Under the pieces are notes generated by a model. It was not told where the DNA came from. It did not search any database and was given only the letters and a program-made list of their open reading frames with translations. Positions 43,231 to 51,287 of a stretch of DNA of 64,000 nt are shown here, one piece after another. A program made the position numbers and the translations under genes. Location of the stretch: contig NZ_LHVO01000063.1 in NCBI RefSeq assembly GCF_001269925.1, positions 124,001-188,000 of the forward strand, in the 5' to 3' direction. Source of the DNA: Pseudomonas sp. MIACH (GTDB lineage: Bacteria; Pseudomonadota; Gammaproteobacteria; Pseudomonadales; Pseudomonadaceae). Numbering within the stretch: position 1 is the first letter of the stretch; the number at the start of each line of letters is the position of its first letter.

Positions 43231-43239
43231 CCGGCCTCA

Positions 43240-43258
43240 GGAGCTGCGCCGCAGCTCC
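43240..43258. terminator. Short GC hairpin between convergent porin and chemoreceptor genes
   Basis: GGAGCTGC and GCAGCTCC are inverted around GCC. There is no T tract. It lies in the 31-base gap between two convergent stop codons, and probably acts as a weak barrier in both directions. Confidence 0.5.
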
Positions 43259-43261
43259 CTC

Positions 43262-44233
43262 CTAGCGTTCGTGCTGATGCAGCATCGTCTGGATCTGATG
43301 GGTCGCCTGACGGGTGTTTTCCGCCAGCTTGCGCACCTCATCGGCCACCACCGAGAACCCGCGCCCGACCTCGCCGGCCCTGGCCGCTTCAATGGCGGCG
43401 TTCAAGGCCAGCAGGTTGGTCTGGTCGGCAATGCCCTTGATCACACTCACCACCGTGGCGATCTGGCCATAGGTGGCCTGATTGTGTGCGAGCAGCTGTT
43501 GATGGGTGGTCTTCGCCGACTGCTCATCGCTGATATCGCGTACCGCGCCGATCACCCGCGTCAAACGCCCCTGGGCATCGCGCACCGCTCGCCCGCGCTC
43601 CCTGCACCAGATGTAGTCACGGGTCTTGTGGCGCATCCGGTATTCAAACACGTACTCACCGCTGCCCTGGGGCGCAAGGATTTCCTGATCGAAGATCGCC
43701 ATGATCTTCTGCAGGTCATCGGGGTGGGTAATGCTGACCTGCGCGTCCCAGCCATCGGGCAGCTCATGGGGCGCGTAGCCCAGGAGCAGACGGAACTGAT
43801 TGAAAATCCGCATGCAGCTGGCGGGGTCCTGCACGTCACCGTTGACCACGGTGATGTCCCAGCAGCCTTCGGTCATGGTGCAGAGCAGCAGCTCCCAGAT
43901 CTGCGTCTCGTGTTGATGCGCAAGGGCGCGCTGCGCATGCTCACGCAACTCGGCTTCCAGCGCCTGTTCACGCTGCCCGGCCTGCTCCAGTTGCCGGCGA
44001 AGCACGGCAAGTGCCTGTTCGCTGCGCGCCCCTTCGGCAGCCTGATCGCGGGCTGACTCCTCGAGCAACAGCAACTGCCGCGTAGCCTGCGCATGTTGTG
44101 TGGCGAGTTGCTCCAGGTCGGCCTGCACCGACGGATAAGCGTGCAGTGCCTGGGTTCCCAACACCTCCCCCGCCAGCAGTTGCTTGAGGACGGCGGCAAC
44201 GTCCTGCATCGGCTGTTTTTTCTTGAAGAACAT
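43262..44233 (-). CDS. Soluble PAS-containing chemoreceptor with short signalling domain
   Basis: Protein of 323 residues without membrane spans. A coiled-coil-like, Glu/Gln-rich N-terminal helix region covers about 10-100. A PAS fold follows at about 115-245 (NQFRLLLGYAPHELPDGW, VFEYRMRHKTRDYIWCRERGRAVRDAQGRLTRVIGAVRDI). The C-terminal 60 residues hold the chemoreceptor hairpin tip ADQTNLLALNAAIEAARAGEVGRGF, so CheA/CheW contact is possible, but the methylation helices that normally surround the tip are almost absent. It ends at LHQHER soon after. Start ATG 44233 is chosen because it starts the familiar MFFKKKQ; a longer frame looks non-coding. Resembles short cytoplasmic receptors of the Aer-2/BdlA kind; ligand unknown. 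Confidence 0.8.
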   Translation of the reverse strand: MFFKKKQPMQDVAAVLKQLLAGEVLGTQALHAYPSVQADLEQLATQHAQATRQLLLLEESARDQAAEGARSEQALAVLRRQLEQAGQREQALEAELREHAQRALAHQHETQIWELLLCTMTEGCWDITVVNGDVQDPASCMRIFNQFRLLLGYAPHELPDGWDAQVSITHPDDLQKIMAIFDQEILAPQGSGEYVFEYRMRHKTRDYIWCRERGRAVRDAQGRLTRVIGAVRDISDEQSAKTTHQQLLAHNQATYGQIATVVSVIKGIADQTNLLALNAAIEAARAGEVGRGFSVVADEVRKLAENTRQATHQIQTMLHQHER

Positions 44234-44497
44234 CGGCCTGGCCCTTTCTGATCGAGTCGAAACCCCGGATCTGATCGCAAACCGAGCGTGATTGCTTGTA
44301 CGAGCCTGCAAGACTTTTGCGCGTGGCTGCCATCCAAAAAACCCCTGCGTCGGGCGCTATCATGCATCTGTAGGATGGTGATCGGCTTTCAACCCGTCGA
44401 TACTTGTCCCCAGGCCCTGCCCACGTCCAAACGACGTTCCGGCCCTTAATGACTTCGTGACGAAAACAATAAGAATGTCGCACAGAGGTACATACGA

Positions 44498-45475
44498 ATG
44501 AGCCGTCATGATCATGGTCACGCCAGCCTGCTGGAGGCATTCAGCGCGATGACACTGGAGCTCCAGCGCCTGGCGCAGGACAAAGACATCGAGCACTTCC
44601 ACGAAGCGGCGCTGAGCTGCATCCGCCAACTACTGCCCTTCGACAGCGCCTGGTGGGGCCGGGCTGCGCTGATTGACGGCCTGCCGGAAGAACACAGCTC
44701 CTACCTCTACAACCTGCACCGCAGCTACCTGGCCGATTGGCAATCGATTCGCCATATCGATGTGACCATCGCCAGGGTCAACGACGTGCCGGGACAAGCG
44801 GTCATCGTCGACATGCGCAACCCCGCCAACGGCCCGGGGCTCAACTGGCTCGGCTCGTGCTACGCGATCGGTGAGTTACTGTGCGTCGTGTACATCGACC
44901 CGCAAACCCACCTCAGCGATCACCTCACGCTCTACCGTGCGCCCGACGCCCCACGCTTTACCGAGCAGGACTGCCTGCTGCTGAACAACCTCATGCGGCA
45001 CCTGGTGGCGGCGGTCTCGGCCAATCAGATTCGTACCTTGGTCGCCATGCGCGAAGCCCTCACCCACCCGCGCAATCTCGCACTTGCCGTGTGCGACCAG
45101 CGCGGCACCCTGCACTGTACGGAACGTGGCTTCGTCGACTTGCTGCTCAGCGAATGGCCGGACTGGACCGGCCCTTGCCTGCCGGTCGCGATGGACGCCG
45201 GGGGCTATGACGGCAAGCACCTGCAGGTCGAGGCCTCGACGGTCGGCGACCTGCTCCTGCTGGCTGCCCGCAGCCGTACGGTGCTGATGCAACTGAGCCC
45301 TCGGGAGAATGCGGTGGCCCAGGGTTTCGGCGAAGGCAAGACCTACAAGGAAGTCGCCCGCGACCTGGGCATGTCGCCCAATACCGTGCGCCATCACATC
45401 CGCGCCATCTACAGCAAACTCGGGGTCAAGGACAAAGCCCGAATCGCCCACCTGCTGCACGCCCCGCCTGATTGA
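44498..45475 (+). CDS. LuxR-family regulator of the HDAC-type cassette
   Basis: Regulator of 325 residues with a large N-terminal sensor part (about 1-245) and a C-terminal LuxR helix-turn-helix (about 255-320, LSPRENAVAQGFGEGKTYKEVARDLGMSPNTVRHHIRAIYSKLGV). The N-terminal part is GAF/PAS-like and unassigned. AGAGG lies 10 bases upstream. It is followed after 131 bases by the outer-membrane protein gene, and then carrier and hydrolase, so it heads a four-gene cassette with the same order as the amidase cassette. The divergent 264 bases toward the chemoreceptor gene show no motif that I can name. Confidence 0.84.
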   Translation: MSRHDHGHASLLEAFSAMTLELQRLAQDKDIEHFHEAALSCIRQLLPFDSAWWGRAALIDGLPEEHSSYLYNLHRSYLADWQSIRHIDVTIARVNDVPGQAVIVDMRNPANGPGLNWLGSCYAIGELLCVVYIDPQTHLSDHLTLYRAPDAPRFTEQDCLLLNNLMRHLVAAVSANQIRTLVAMREALTHPRNLALAVCDQRGTLHCTERGFVDLLLSEWPDWTGPCLPVAMDAGGYDGKHLQVEASTVGDLLLLAARSRTVLMQLSPRENAVAQGFGEGKTYKEVARDLGMSPNTVRHHIRAIYSKLGVKDKARIAHLLHAPPD

Positions 45476-45606
45476 TCGGCACCACTGACCCGCGCTGACT
45501 TTTTCGCTGTCGTTTTGACGGCCACGGGACACCTTTGCGCTTTTTTTGTCCCCCCTGCCACCCACGGGCGAGCCGTTCGCCACACAACACCTCAAAGAGA
45601 GATGCC

Positions 45607-46488
45607 ATGCCCATGATCCACACCTTCACCCGCACCACCACACTGGCCCTGCTCGGCGGCCTGTCGAGCCTGCACGCCAGTGCGGCCGACCTCAACGCCC
45701 GGGACTTTTTCGGCGCCCCCTCGGGTACCAGCCTGGGCGTGCTGTACCTGCCGGCAAGCCGCGCCAGTGACTTCCACGGCCCGGCCGACAGCACCGGCAA
45801 GGCCGACCTGAAGGTCAACGCCGTGGCGTACCGCCAAGTGTTCTTCACCGACCTCTGCGGCACCCTCTGTACCCCACAGTTCATCGTGCCTTTCGCCGAC
45901 ATCAACGCCCGCCTGCCTGGTGCCGGCCAGCACAGCGCAGAAAGCGGTTTCGGTGATCCCCAGGTCGGCGGCACGGTGTTTTTCATCAACGATCCAGCCT
46001 CGCGCACCTACAGCGGCCTACTGACCCTGATTACCCTGCCTGTGGGCGAATACCACGGTAACAATCCCGATGTGTCGCCCGGTGCCAATCGCTGGGGTAC
46101 CACCTTCGTTTACAACTACACCCAGGGCATCGGTGAAAAATGGGTGCTGGAAGCCAACCTCGAAGCCCAACTCTATGGCAAGAACGACGACTACTTCGGC
46201 AGCGACCTGAAACAGGACCCGCTGTACCGCCTGCAAGCCTTCGCCTCCTACGACTTCACACCCAGCACCTACGGCGCACTGCGACTGATCCACGCCGATG
46301 GCGGCGAATTGCGGATCAATGACCAGCGCATCGACAACACCCACAAGCGCTACACCCAAGTGGGCTTCGAGGTTGGTCACTGGCTGGATAAACAGAACCA
46401 GTTGATGGTCGGCCTCTCGCAGAACGTCGCCACCGACAACGGCTATCACGGTACCGACGCGCTGCTGCGCCTGGTCCATGTGTTCTGA
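45607..46488 (+). CDS. COG4313-type outer-membrane protein, copy 2
   Basis: Outer-membrane protein of the phenol meta-pathway family, 293 residues. Signal peptide to about residue 26 (ASA). Family features are SGFGDPQVGGTVFF, LLTLITLPVGEY, LYRLQAFASYDFTPSTYGALRLIHADGG and the C-terminal aromatic end RLVHVF. The ATG at 45607 has AGAGAG a few bases before it; an ATG two codons later is an alternative. It is distantly related to the protein at 20968-21900, and both stand between a regulator and an MFS gene. Probably a channel for a hydrophobic substrate of the cassette hydrolase. Confidence 0.8.
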   Translation: MPMIHTFTRTTTLALLGGLSSLHASAADLNARDFFGAPSGTSLGVLYLPASRASDFHGPADSTGKADLKVNAVAYRQVFFTDLCGTLCTPQFIVPFADINARLPGAGQHSAESGFGDPQVGGTVFFINDPASRTYSGLLTLITLPVGEYHGNNPDVSPGANRWGTTFVYNYTQGIGEKWVLEANLEAQLYGKNDDYFGSDLKQDPLYRLQAFASYDFTPSTYGALRLIHADGGELRINDQRIDNTHKRYTQVGFEVGHWLDKQNQLMVGLSQNVATDNGYHGTDALLRLVHVF

Positions 46489-46510
46489 ATCCCCTCATCG
46501 GAGCTTGCCC

Positions 46511-47674
46511 ATGAACACCCAGATCCAACCGCTCACCGATGAACGCGCCCACGCCTCATCCCCATTGGCATTGCTGGCAGCCATTGTGCTGTTCGCTGCC
46601 ATCACCCCGACCATTCTCATGACCGCACCGGCCGTGGCTGCGCAACTGGCGACGCAATGGCAGTTGAGCCCGTCACAGATCGGGGACCTGTTCTCCACCG
46701 AACTCGGAGCCATGAGCCTGGCCACCCTGCCCGCACTGTGGTGGCTCAAGCGTGTCGACTGGCGCCGCGCCGCCTTGCTGGCCGGGTTGCTGTTCATCGC
46801 CGCCAACCTGCTTTCAATGCTGGCCCACGACTACCCGATACTCCTGGCACTGCGCTTTTGCAGCGCCCTGGCCGGTGGCTCGTTGATGATCATCTGCCTG
46901 TCCAGTGCGGCCTCCACGGCCAATCCCGGGCGTGTCTACGGGTTATGGGTGATGGGGCAACTGGTGGTCGGGGCGATCGGTCTGAGCATTCTGCCCCGGC
47001 TGTTCGAGCACTACGGGTTGTCAGCCTGCTACCTGATCCTCGCCGCCTTGATGACGCTCTTTCTGCCCCTGGCACGGCACTTTCCCCAGGGCAGCCCGGC
47101 GCCTGAAAAAGCCGCCGAGCGCATCGCCCTCGCCTCCCGGTGGAAAGCCGCACTGGGCATTCTGGGCCTGCTGAGTTTCTACGTCAGCCTGAGCGGTGTC
47201 TGGACCTTTATCGGTTCCATCAGCAGCCACGCCGGCCTATCTGCCGAGGCCAGTGGCGAGATTCTGGCGCTCGCCACGGTGATGGGCATCGTCGGGGCCG
47301 GTTGTACCTCACTGATCGGCGACCGTCTGCCACGCCTGTTGCTGTTACTGCTGGGGTACGCGTTGATGGCAGGCGCCGTGCTGTTGCTGCTGGGCCAGCC
47401 CGACATGCTGCGTTTTGCCTTGGCGGCGCTGCTTTTCAAGTTCACCTGGACCTTCATCCTGCCGCTGGTCCTGGCCTGCCTGGCCGACCTCGACCGCTCC
47501 GGAAAATTGATGAACGCCTCCAACCTGGTGATCGGTGGCGGCCTGGCCATCGGCCCGACCGTGGCTGGCCGGATGATCGAAGCCAGCGGCGGCTTCCAAT
47601 CACTGCTGATCGCAGGGGCGTGCATCACTGTGCTGTCCCTGGTGTTGATGCTGAGCAGCCGCCCAAATGCCTGA
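46511..47674 (+). CDS. MFS transporter of the HDAC-type cassette
   Basis: Inner-membrane carrier of 387 residues with about 12 spans (first span about 18-40). The motif-A position between spans 2 and 3 reads LWWLKRVDWRRAAL, a weak form lacking the usual GxLaDrxGrkxxL, so it is a divergent MFS member. GGAG lies 8 bases upstream of the ATG. It begins 22 bases after the outer-membrane protein gene and ends 34 bases before the hydrolase gene. It probably imports the hydrolase substrate; it is not closely related to the MFS of the amidase cassette by eye. Confidence 0.82.
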   Translation: MNTQIQPLTDERAHASSPLALLAAIVLFAAITPTILMTAPAVAAQLATQWQLSPSQIGDLFSTELGAMSLATLPALWWLKRVDWRRAALLAGLLFIAANLLSMLAHDYPILLALRFCSALAGGSLMIICLSSAASTANPGRVYGLWVMGQLVVGAIGLSILPRLFEHYGLSACYLILAALMTLFLPLARHFPQGSPAPEKAAERIALASRWKAALGILGLLSFYVSLSGVWTFIGSISSHAGLSAEASGEILALATVMGIVGAGCTSLIGDRLPRLLLLLLGYALMAGAVLLLLGQPDMLRFALAALLFKFTWTFILPLVLACLADLDRSGKLMNASNLVIGGGLAIGPTVAGRMIEASGGFQSLLIAGACITVLSLVLMLSSRPNA

Positions 47675-47708
47675 CAGGCCCTTTTACCCCAACGAAAATG
47701 GAAAGACG

Positions 47709-48815
47709 ATGAGCCGAAAAAGTGCATTTTTCTTCGACGAACTCAGCCTCTGGCACAGCGCCGGGTTGCACGCCTTGACCTTACCGGTGGGCGGGTGGGT
47801 TCAGCCGCCTGCCGCCGCCGGCCACGCCGAGTCACCGGAAACCAAACGTCGCTTGAAGAGCCTGCTGGACGTTTCCGGCCTGACCCGCCACTTACAGGTG
47901 CGCAGTGCCAACGCGGCCACCGATGAAGACCTGCTGCGGGTGCACACGCCCAACTACCTGCAACGCTTCAAGGCGATGAGCGATGCCGGGGGCGGCGAGT
48001 TGGGGCCCCACGCGCCCATCGGGCCTGGCAGTTATGAAATAGCCAGGCTCTCCGCCGGGCTGGCCATGGCGGCAGTGGATGCGGTGCTGTCCGGCGAAGT
48101 CGACAATGCCTATTCTCTGTCGCGCCCACCCGGCCACCACTGCCTCGCCGACAACGCCATGGGCTTCTGCTTCCTGGCCAACATCGCCATCGCCATCGAA
48201 GCCGCAAAAGCACGGCGTGGCCTGGGCAACGTCGTGGTGATCGACTGGGACGTGCACCACGGCAACGGCACCCAATCGATCTTCGAAGAGCGCGGCGATG
48301 TGCTGACGATTTCCCTGCATCAGGACGGCTGTTTCCCGGCAGGTTACAGCGGTGAAGCCGATCGCGGGCGCGGCGCGGGGCTGGGTGCGAACATCAATAT
48401 CCCGTTGCCCCCCGGCAGCGGTCATGAGGCGTATATGCACGCGATGGAGCGCATCGTGATTCCAGCGCTGGAGCGCTTCGGGCCGGAATTGATCATCGTC
48501 GCCTGCGGCTACGACGCCAACGCCGTCGACCCACTGGCGCGAATGCTGTTGCACAGTGACTCGTTCCGGCACATGACCCGTCTTGTACGCCAAGCAGCCG
48601 AACGCCTGTGCCAGGGCCGCCTGGTGCTGGTGCACGAAGGCGGCTATTCCGAAGCCTATGTACCGTTTTGCGGGCTGGCTACCATTGAGGAATTGGTGGG
48701 CGTGAGGACACAGGTCGGCGACCCCATGCTGGAGTTTGTGCAGTTGCAGCAACCGAACGCGGCGCTGGCGGCGTTTCAGTTGCGCTTAGTCGATGAGTTG
48801 GCCGAAGCTCGCTGA
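47709..48815 (+). CDS. HDAC-family amidohydrolase (acetylpolyamine amidohydrolase-like)
   Basis: Zinc-dependent deacylase of the histone-deacetylase superfamily, 368 residues. The active site is complete: the His pair H143-H144 (PPGHH), zinc ligands D181, H183 (DWDVHHGNG) and D269 (CGYDAN), and catalytic Tyr Y313 (HEGGYSEAY). Bacterial members cleave N-acetyl or longer amides of polyamines and related amines; no signal peptide, so it works in the cytoplasm. GGAAAG lies before ATG 47709. It is the last gene of its cassette, followed by a clear bidirectional terminator. Since the window degrades aromatic amines, N-acyl aromatic amines such as N-acetyltyramine are candidate substrates, as inference. 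Confidence 0.86.
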   Translation: MSRKSAFFFDELSLWHSAGLHALTLPVGGWVQPPAAAGHAESPETKRRLKSLLDVSGLTRHLQVRSANAATDEDLLRVHTPNYLQRFKAMSDAGGGELGPHAPIGPGSYEIARLSAGLAMAAVDAVLSGEVDNAYSLSRPPGHHCLADNAMGFCFLANIAIAIEAAKARRGLGNVVVIDWDVHHGNGTQSIFEERGDVLTISLHQDGCFPAGYSGEADRGRGAGLGANINIPLPPGSGHEAYMHAMERIVIPALERFGPELIIVACGYDANAVDPLARMLLHSDSFRHMTRLVRQAAERLCQGRLVLVHEGGYSEAYVPFCGLATIEELVGVRTQVGDPMLEFVQLQQPNAALAAFQLRLVDELAEAR

Positions 48816-48828
48816 GCGTGATGCAAAA

Positions 48829-48860
48829 AAATCCGATGTCGTTGCCGGCATCGGATTTTG
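48829..48860. terminator. Bidirectional terminator after the HDAC-type gene
   Basis: AAAATCCGATG and CATCGGATTTT are exact inverses around a 10-base loop, with an A tract before and T tract after. It serves the plus-strand cassette and the convergent C1 reductase gene. Confidence 0.88.
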
Positions 48861-48865
48861 GCCAG

Positions 48866-49798
48866 TCAGCAGTGGCTGATCAGTCGCTGCAACACCGTCT
48901 TGAAGGTGTCGATCTGGTCCTGGCTGAACTCGGCGAACACCTTGTCCTGCTGTTCCCGTGCAATGGCCCAGAGGTCTTCGGTCTGTTCGATACCCGCAGC
49001 GGTCAGGCGTACGCCGTGTTCATCGTCGTCGACCAGCCCCTTGCGCTTGAGGTTGGCCACGGCGTCGTCGATTTCCCGCACCGGCATCGCCACTTCCCGC
49101 AGCAGGTCGCTGGCGCTCAGGCGGGCGTCGTTCTCCAGCACCATCAGCATCCGCGCCTCGTTGGTACGCAGGCCGGTGGACAGTTGCCGGGGCTGATAGC
49201 TGGACTGGTAGGCGCGTACCGCCTGGGTCATCAGGTAATACAGGTTATGACTCAGGCGCCCCTGGAAGTGGCTGCTCGGCGGCTGGCTTTCGTCGCGCCT
49301 GGTCATGCGCGTGTGGGGCAGGACCATGGAGTAGGCGCCCTGGTGGTAGAGCAGCGGCGAGCGCCCGAAATCGTCGAAGGCCACCACCTTGCCGATCATG
49401 ATCCAGTGATCGCCGCCGTCCACCTGCTGGTATTTTTCACAGTGAAAACGTGCCGCACAATCGGCGAACACCGGCGCCCCGCCCTCCCCCGGTTCATAGG
49501 CGATCTCGGCGAAGCGGTCGTCCTTGGGCCGGGCAAAATTGTTCGAGAGGTCGATCTGGTCCGCCGCCAGCACGTTGACCGCGAAGTGGCTGGCCTCCTC
49601 GAATACCCCGTGGCTGCTGGAGCGTTTGTCGATGCTCCACAGCACCAGCGGTGGGTCCAGGGACACCGAGTTGAAGCTGTTGGCGGTAACGCCCACCTTG
49701 CGGCCGGAGGCGTCGGCGGCGGTGACCACGGTCACGCCCGTGGCAAAGTTGCCCAGGGCCCGGCGAAAGGCGCGTGGGTCGAAGGTCGATTCAGACAT
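48866..49798 (-). CDS. 4-hydroxyphenylacetate 3-hydroxylase, reductase component C1
   Basis: FMN reductase that supplies reduced flavin to the oxygenase C2, 310 residues. The N-terminal flavin-reductase-like domain (about 1-170) has FATGVTVVTA, GVTANSFNSVSLDPPLVLWSIDKRS and GDHWIMIGKVV. A C-terminal domain of MarR-like fold (about 180-310, TNEARMLMVLENDARLSASDLLREVAMPVREIDDAV) matches Acinetobacter C1, in which binding of 4-hydroxyphenylacetate to that domain stimulates flavin reduction. ATG 49798 follows GGGAG by 8 bases. It is the second gene after C2 (56 bases apart). Standard E. coli HpaC has only the reductase domain. Confidence 0.9.
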   Translation of the reverse strand: MSESTFDPRAFRRALGNFATGVTVVTAADASGRKVGVTANSFNSVSLDPPLVLWSIDKRSSSHGVFEEASHFAVNVLAADQIDLSNNFARPKDDRFAEIAYEPGEGGAPVFADCAARFHCEKYQQVDGGDHWIMIGKVVAFDDFGRSPLLYHQGAYSMVLPHTRMTRRDESQPPSSHFQGRLSHNLYYLMTQAVRAYQSSYQPRQLSTGLRTNEARMLMVLENDARLSASDLLREVAMPVREIDDAVANLKRKGLVDDDEHGVRLTAAGIEQTEDLWAIAREQQDKVFAEFSQDQIDTFKTVLQRLISHC

Positions 49799-49854
49799 GC
49801 AAGACTCCCGGGCTGCGTCAGGCGCAGCCCTGATTGTTGTTTTCAAAAGCGCGT

Positions 49855-51024
49855 TCAGATCATGCTCGGATCGGGCTCCAGGCCCATCAACTCGCGGCCG
49901 AGGATCTGTGCACAGACGTCGTAGTCGGTGTAGGCATGCGCGCCGGTCATGTGCGAGTCGCGGAACAGGCGCTGCATCTCGTTGTGCTCGAACCAGGCAT
50001 TGCCGCCGGCGGCTTCGAACAGACGGTCCACCGCCTGGATGCACATCTTGGTCGCGTAGGCCTGGTTGGTGCGCCAGAACGCCAGGGTCTCGCGGCTTGG
50101 GTAGCGCTGCTGCTCACTGTGTTCGGCGTGTTCGTCCCAGGTTTTTTCGAGGAAGGCGCGCGCGGCGGCCACCTGGTGAGTCGACTCGGCCAGGCGCATC
50201 AACGCCGGGGTCGCGGCACCGACTGCCGCGCCAGTGTAGGCGCGCACGCGGGTCTTGGTCTTTTCGCGGAACACCTCCAGCATCCGCTCGGCGACGCCCA
50301 GGCTGACGGTGGAAAAGCCGCTGGCAAAGTAAGGCCGGTACGGTGAGTAGAAAATCTTGCTGTCGGGGTACAGACCGAAGCCGGCGGACTGGCCTTCCAT
50401 CATGTCCTTGGCTTTCTGGATGCGGTGTTCCGGCACCCAGGCCTTGTCGATGATCAAGGTCTTGGTGCCGCTGCCTTTCATGCCGGCGGCAAACCAGTCA
50501 TCGCGGATCTGGTAGTCACTGCGCGGCAGCACCGCGAAGCAGTAATCCTGGGTGCCCTGGGGGTTGTTGCGGCGGAAACCCACGATAGCCCACTCGGCGT
50601 GATCACAGCCGCTGCTCCAGCCCATTTCCCCGCTGAACAACACGCCGCCATCGACTTCCTCGGTGCGCCCGAACGGCGCGATGCTGCTGCTCGCAGTGGC
50701 ATCCGGGTCAGCGCCCCAGACCTCCTGCTGCAATTGGGCCGAGAACAGTGCCAATTGATGGCTGTGGGTACACAACAGGCTCATGGCCCAGGCCGTGCTG
50801 GCGCAGGCTCCGGCGAGCAACGCGATGCAGTCGGCAAACTGCGGCAGCGACAACTCCATGCCGCCGAACACTTTCGGCTGAAACACACGGTGCATGCCGA
50901 TGCTCTTGAGCAGCGCAATATTCTCGGCGGGCACCTTGCGGTCCTGCTCGGCCACCAAGGCATTGGCGGCGATGGTCGGCAGGATGGACTTGAGGTCTTC
51001 GAGGAGCGGGTTTGGCTTTTTCAT
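49855..51024 (-). CDS. 4-hydroxyphenylacetate 3-hydroxylase, oxygenase component C2
   Basis: Flavin-dependent oxygenase with the acyl-CoA-dehydrogenase fold, 389 residues, hydroxylating 4-hydroxyphenylacetate to homoprotocatechuate with reduced flavin and O2. It closely follows the Acinetobacter baumannii C2 enzyme as I recall it: STAWAMSLLCTHSHQ, ATASSSIAPFG, GWSSGCDHAEW, the flavin/substrate segment KAKDMMEGQSAGFGLYPDSK, and RLFRDSHMTGAHAYTDYDV with a similar end. The Acinetobacter protein has about 33 more N-terminal residues. First gene of a two-gene operon, divergent from the phenylacetaldehyde dehydrogenase across 263 bases, so substrate and product of the latter are used together. Confidence 0.93.
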   Translation of the reverse strand: MKKPNPLLEDLKSILPTIAANALVAEQDRKVPAENIALLKSIGMHRVFQPKVFGGMELSLPQFADCIALLAGACASTAWAMSLLCTHSHQLALFSAQLQQEVWGADPDATASSSIAPFGRTEEVDGGVLFSGEMGWSSGCDHAEWAIVGFRRNNPQGTQDYCFAVLPRSDYQIRDDWFAAGMKGSGTKTLIIDKAWVPEHRIQKAKDMMEGQSAGFGLYPDSKIFYSPYRPYFASGFSTVSLGVAERMLEVFREKTKTRVRAYTGAAVGAATPALMRLAESTHQVAAARAFLEKTWDEHAEHSEQQRYPSRETLAFWRTNQAYATKMCIQAVDRLFEAAGGNAWFEHNEMQRLFRDSHMTGAHAYTDYDVCAQILGRELMGLEPDPSMI

Positions 51025-51287
51025 GGATGGCCCTGCTTATTATTGGATGTCCGGGCACCGCCAGAAATCGAGGCGTGACGCCGGATGCAGGGCCAGTATG
51101 GAGCGCGCCTTCCTGGCAGGACATGCACCTTCCAGAGTCAAGATTGTACTTTTCAAAGGCTCAGGCTGATCCGTCGCGCACAGGCGTTGGCAGCCACAGA
51201 CATGCCACTGGGCAGCCACAGTCAAGCCCGTTCCGGCCACTGCGATTAACCTCGGGCTTTTCAATGTCTGCCACCAGGAAAAACCCC

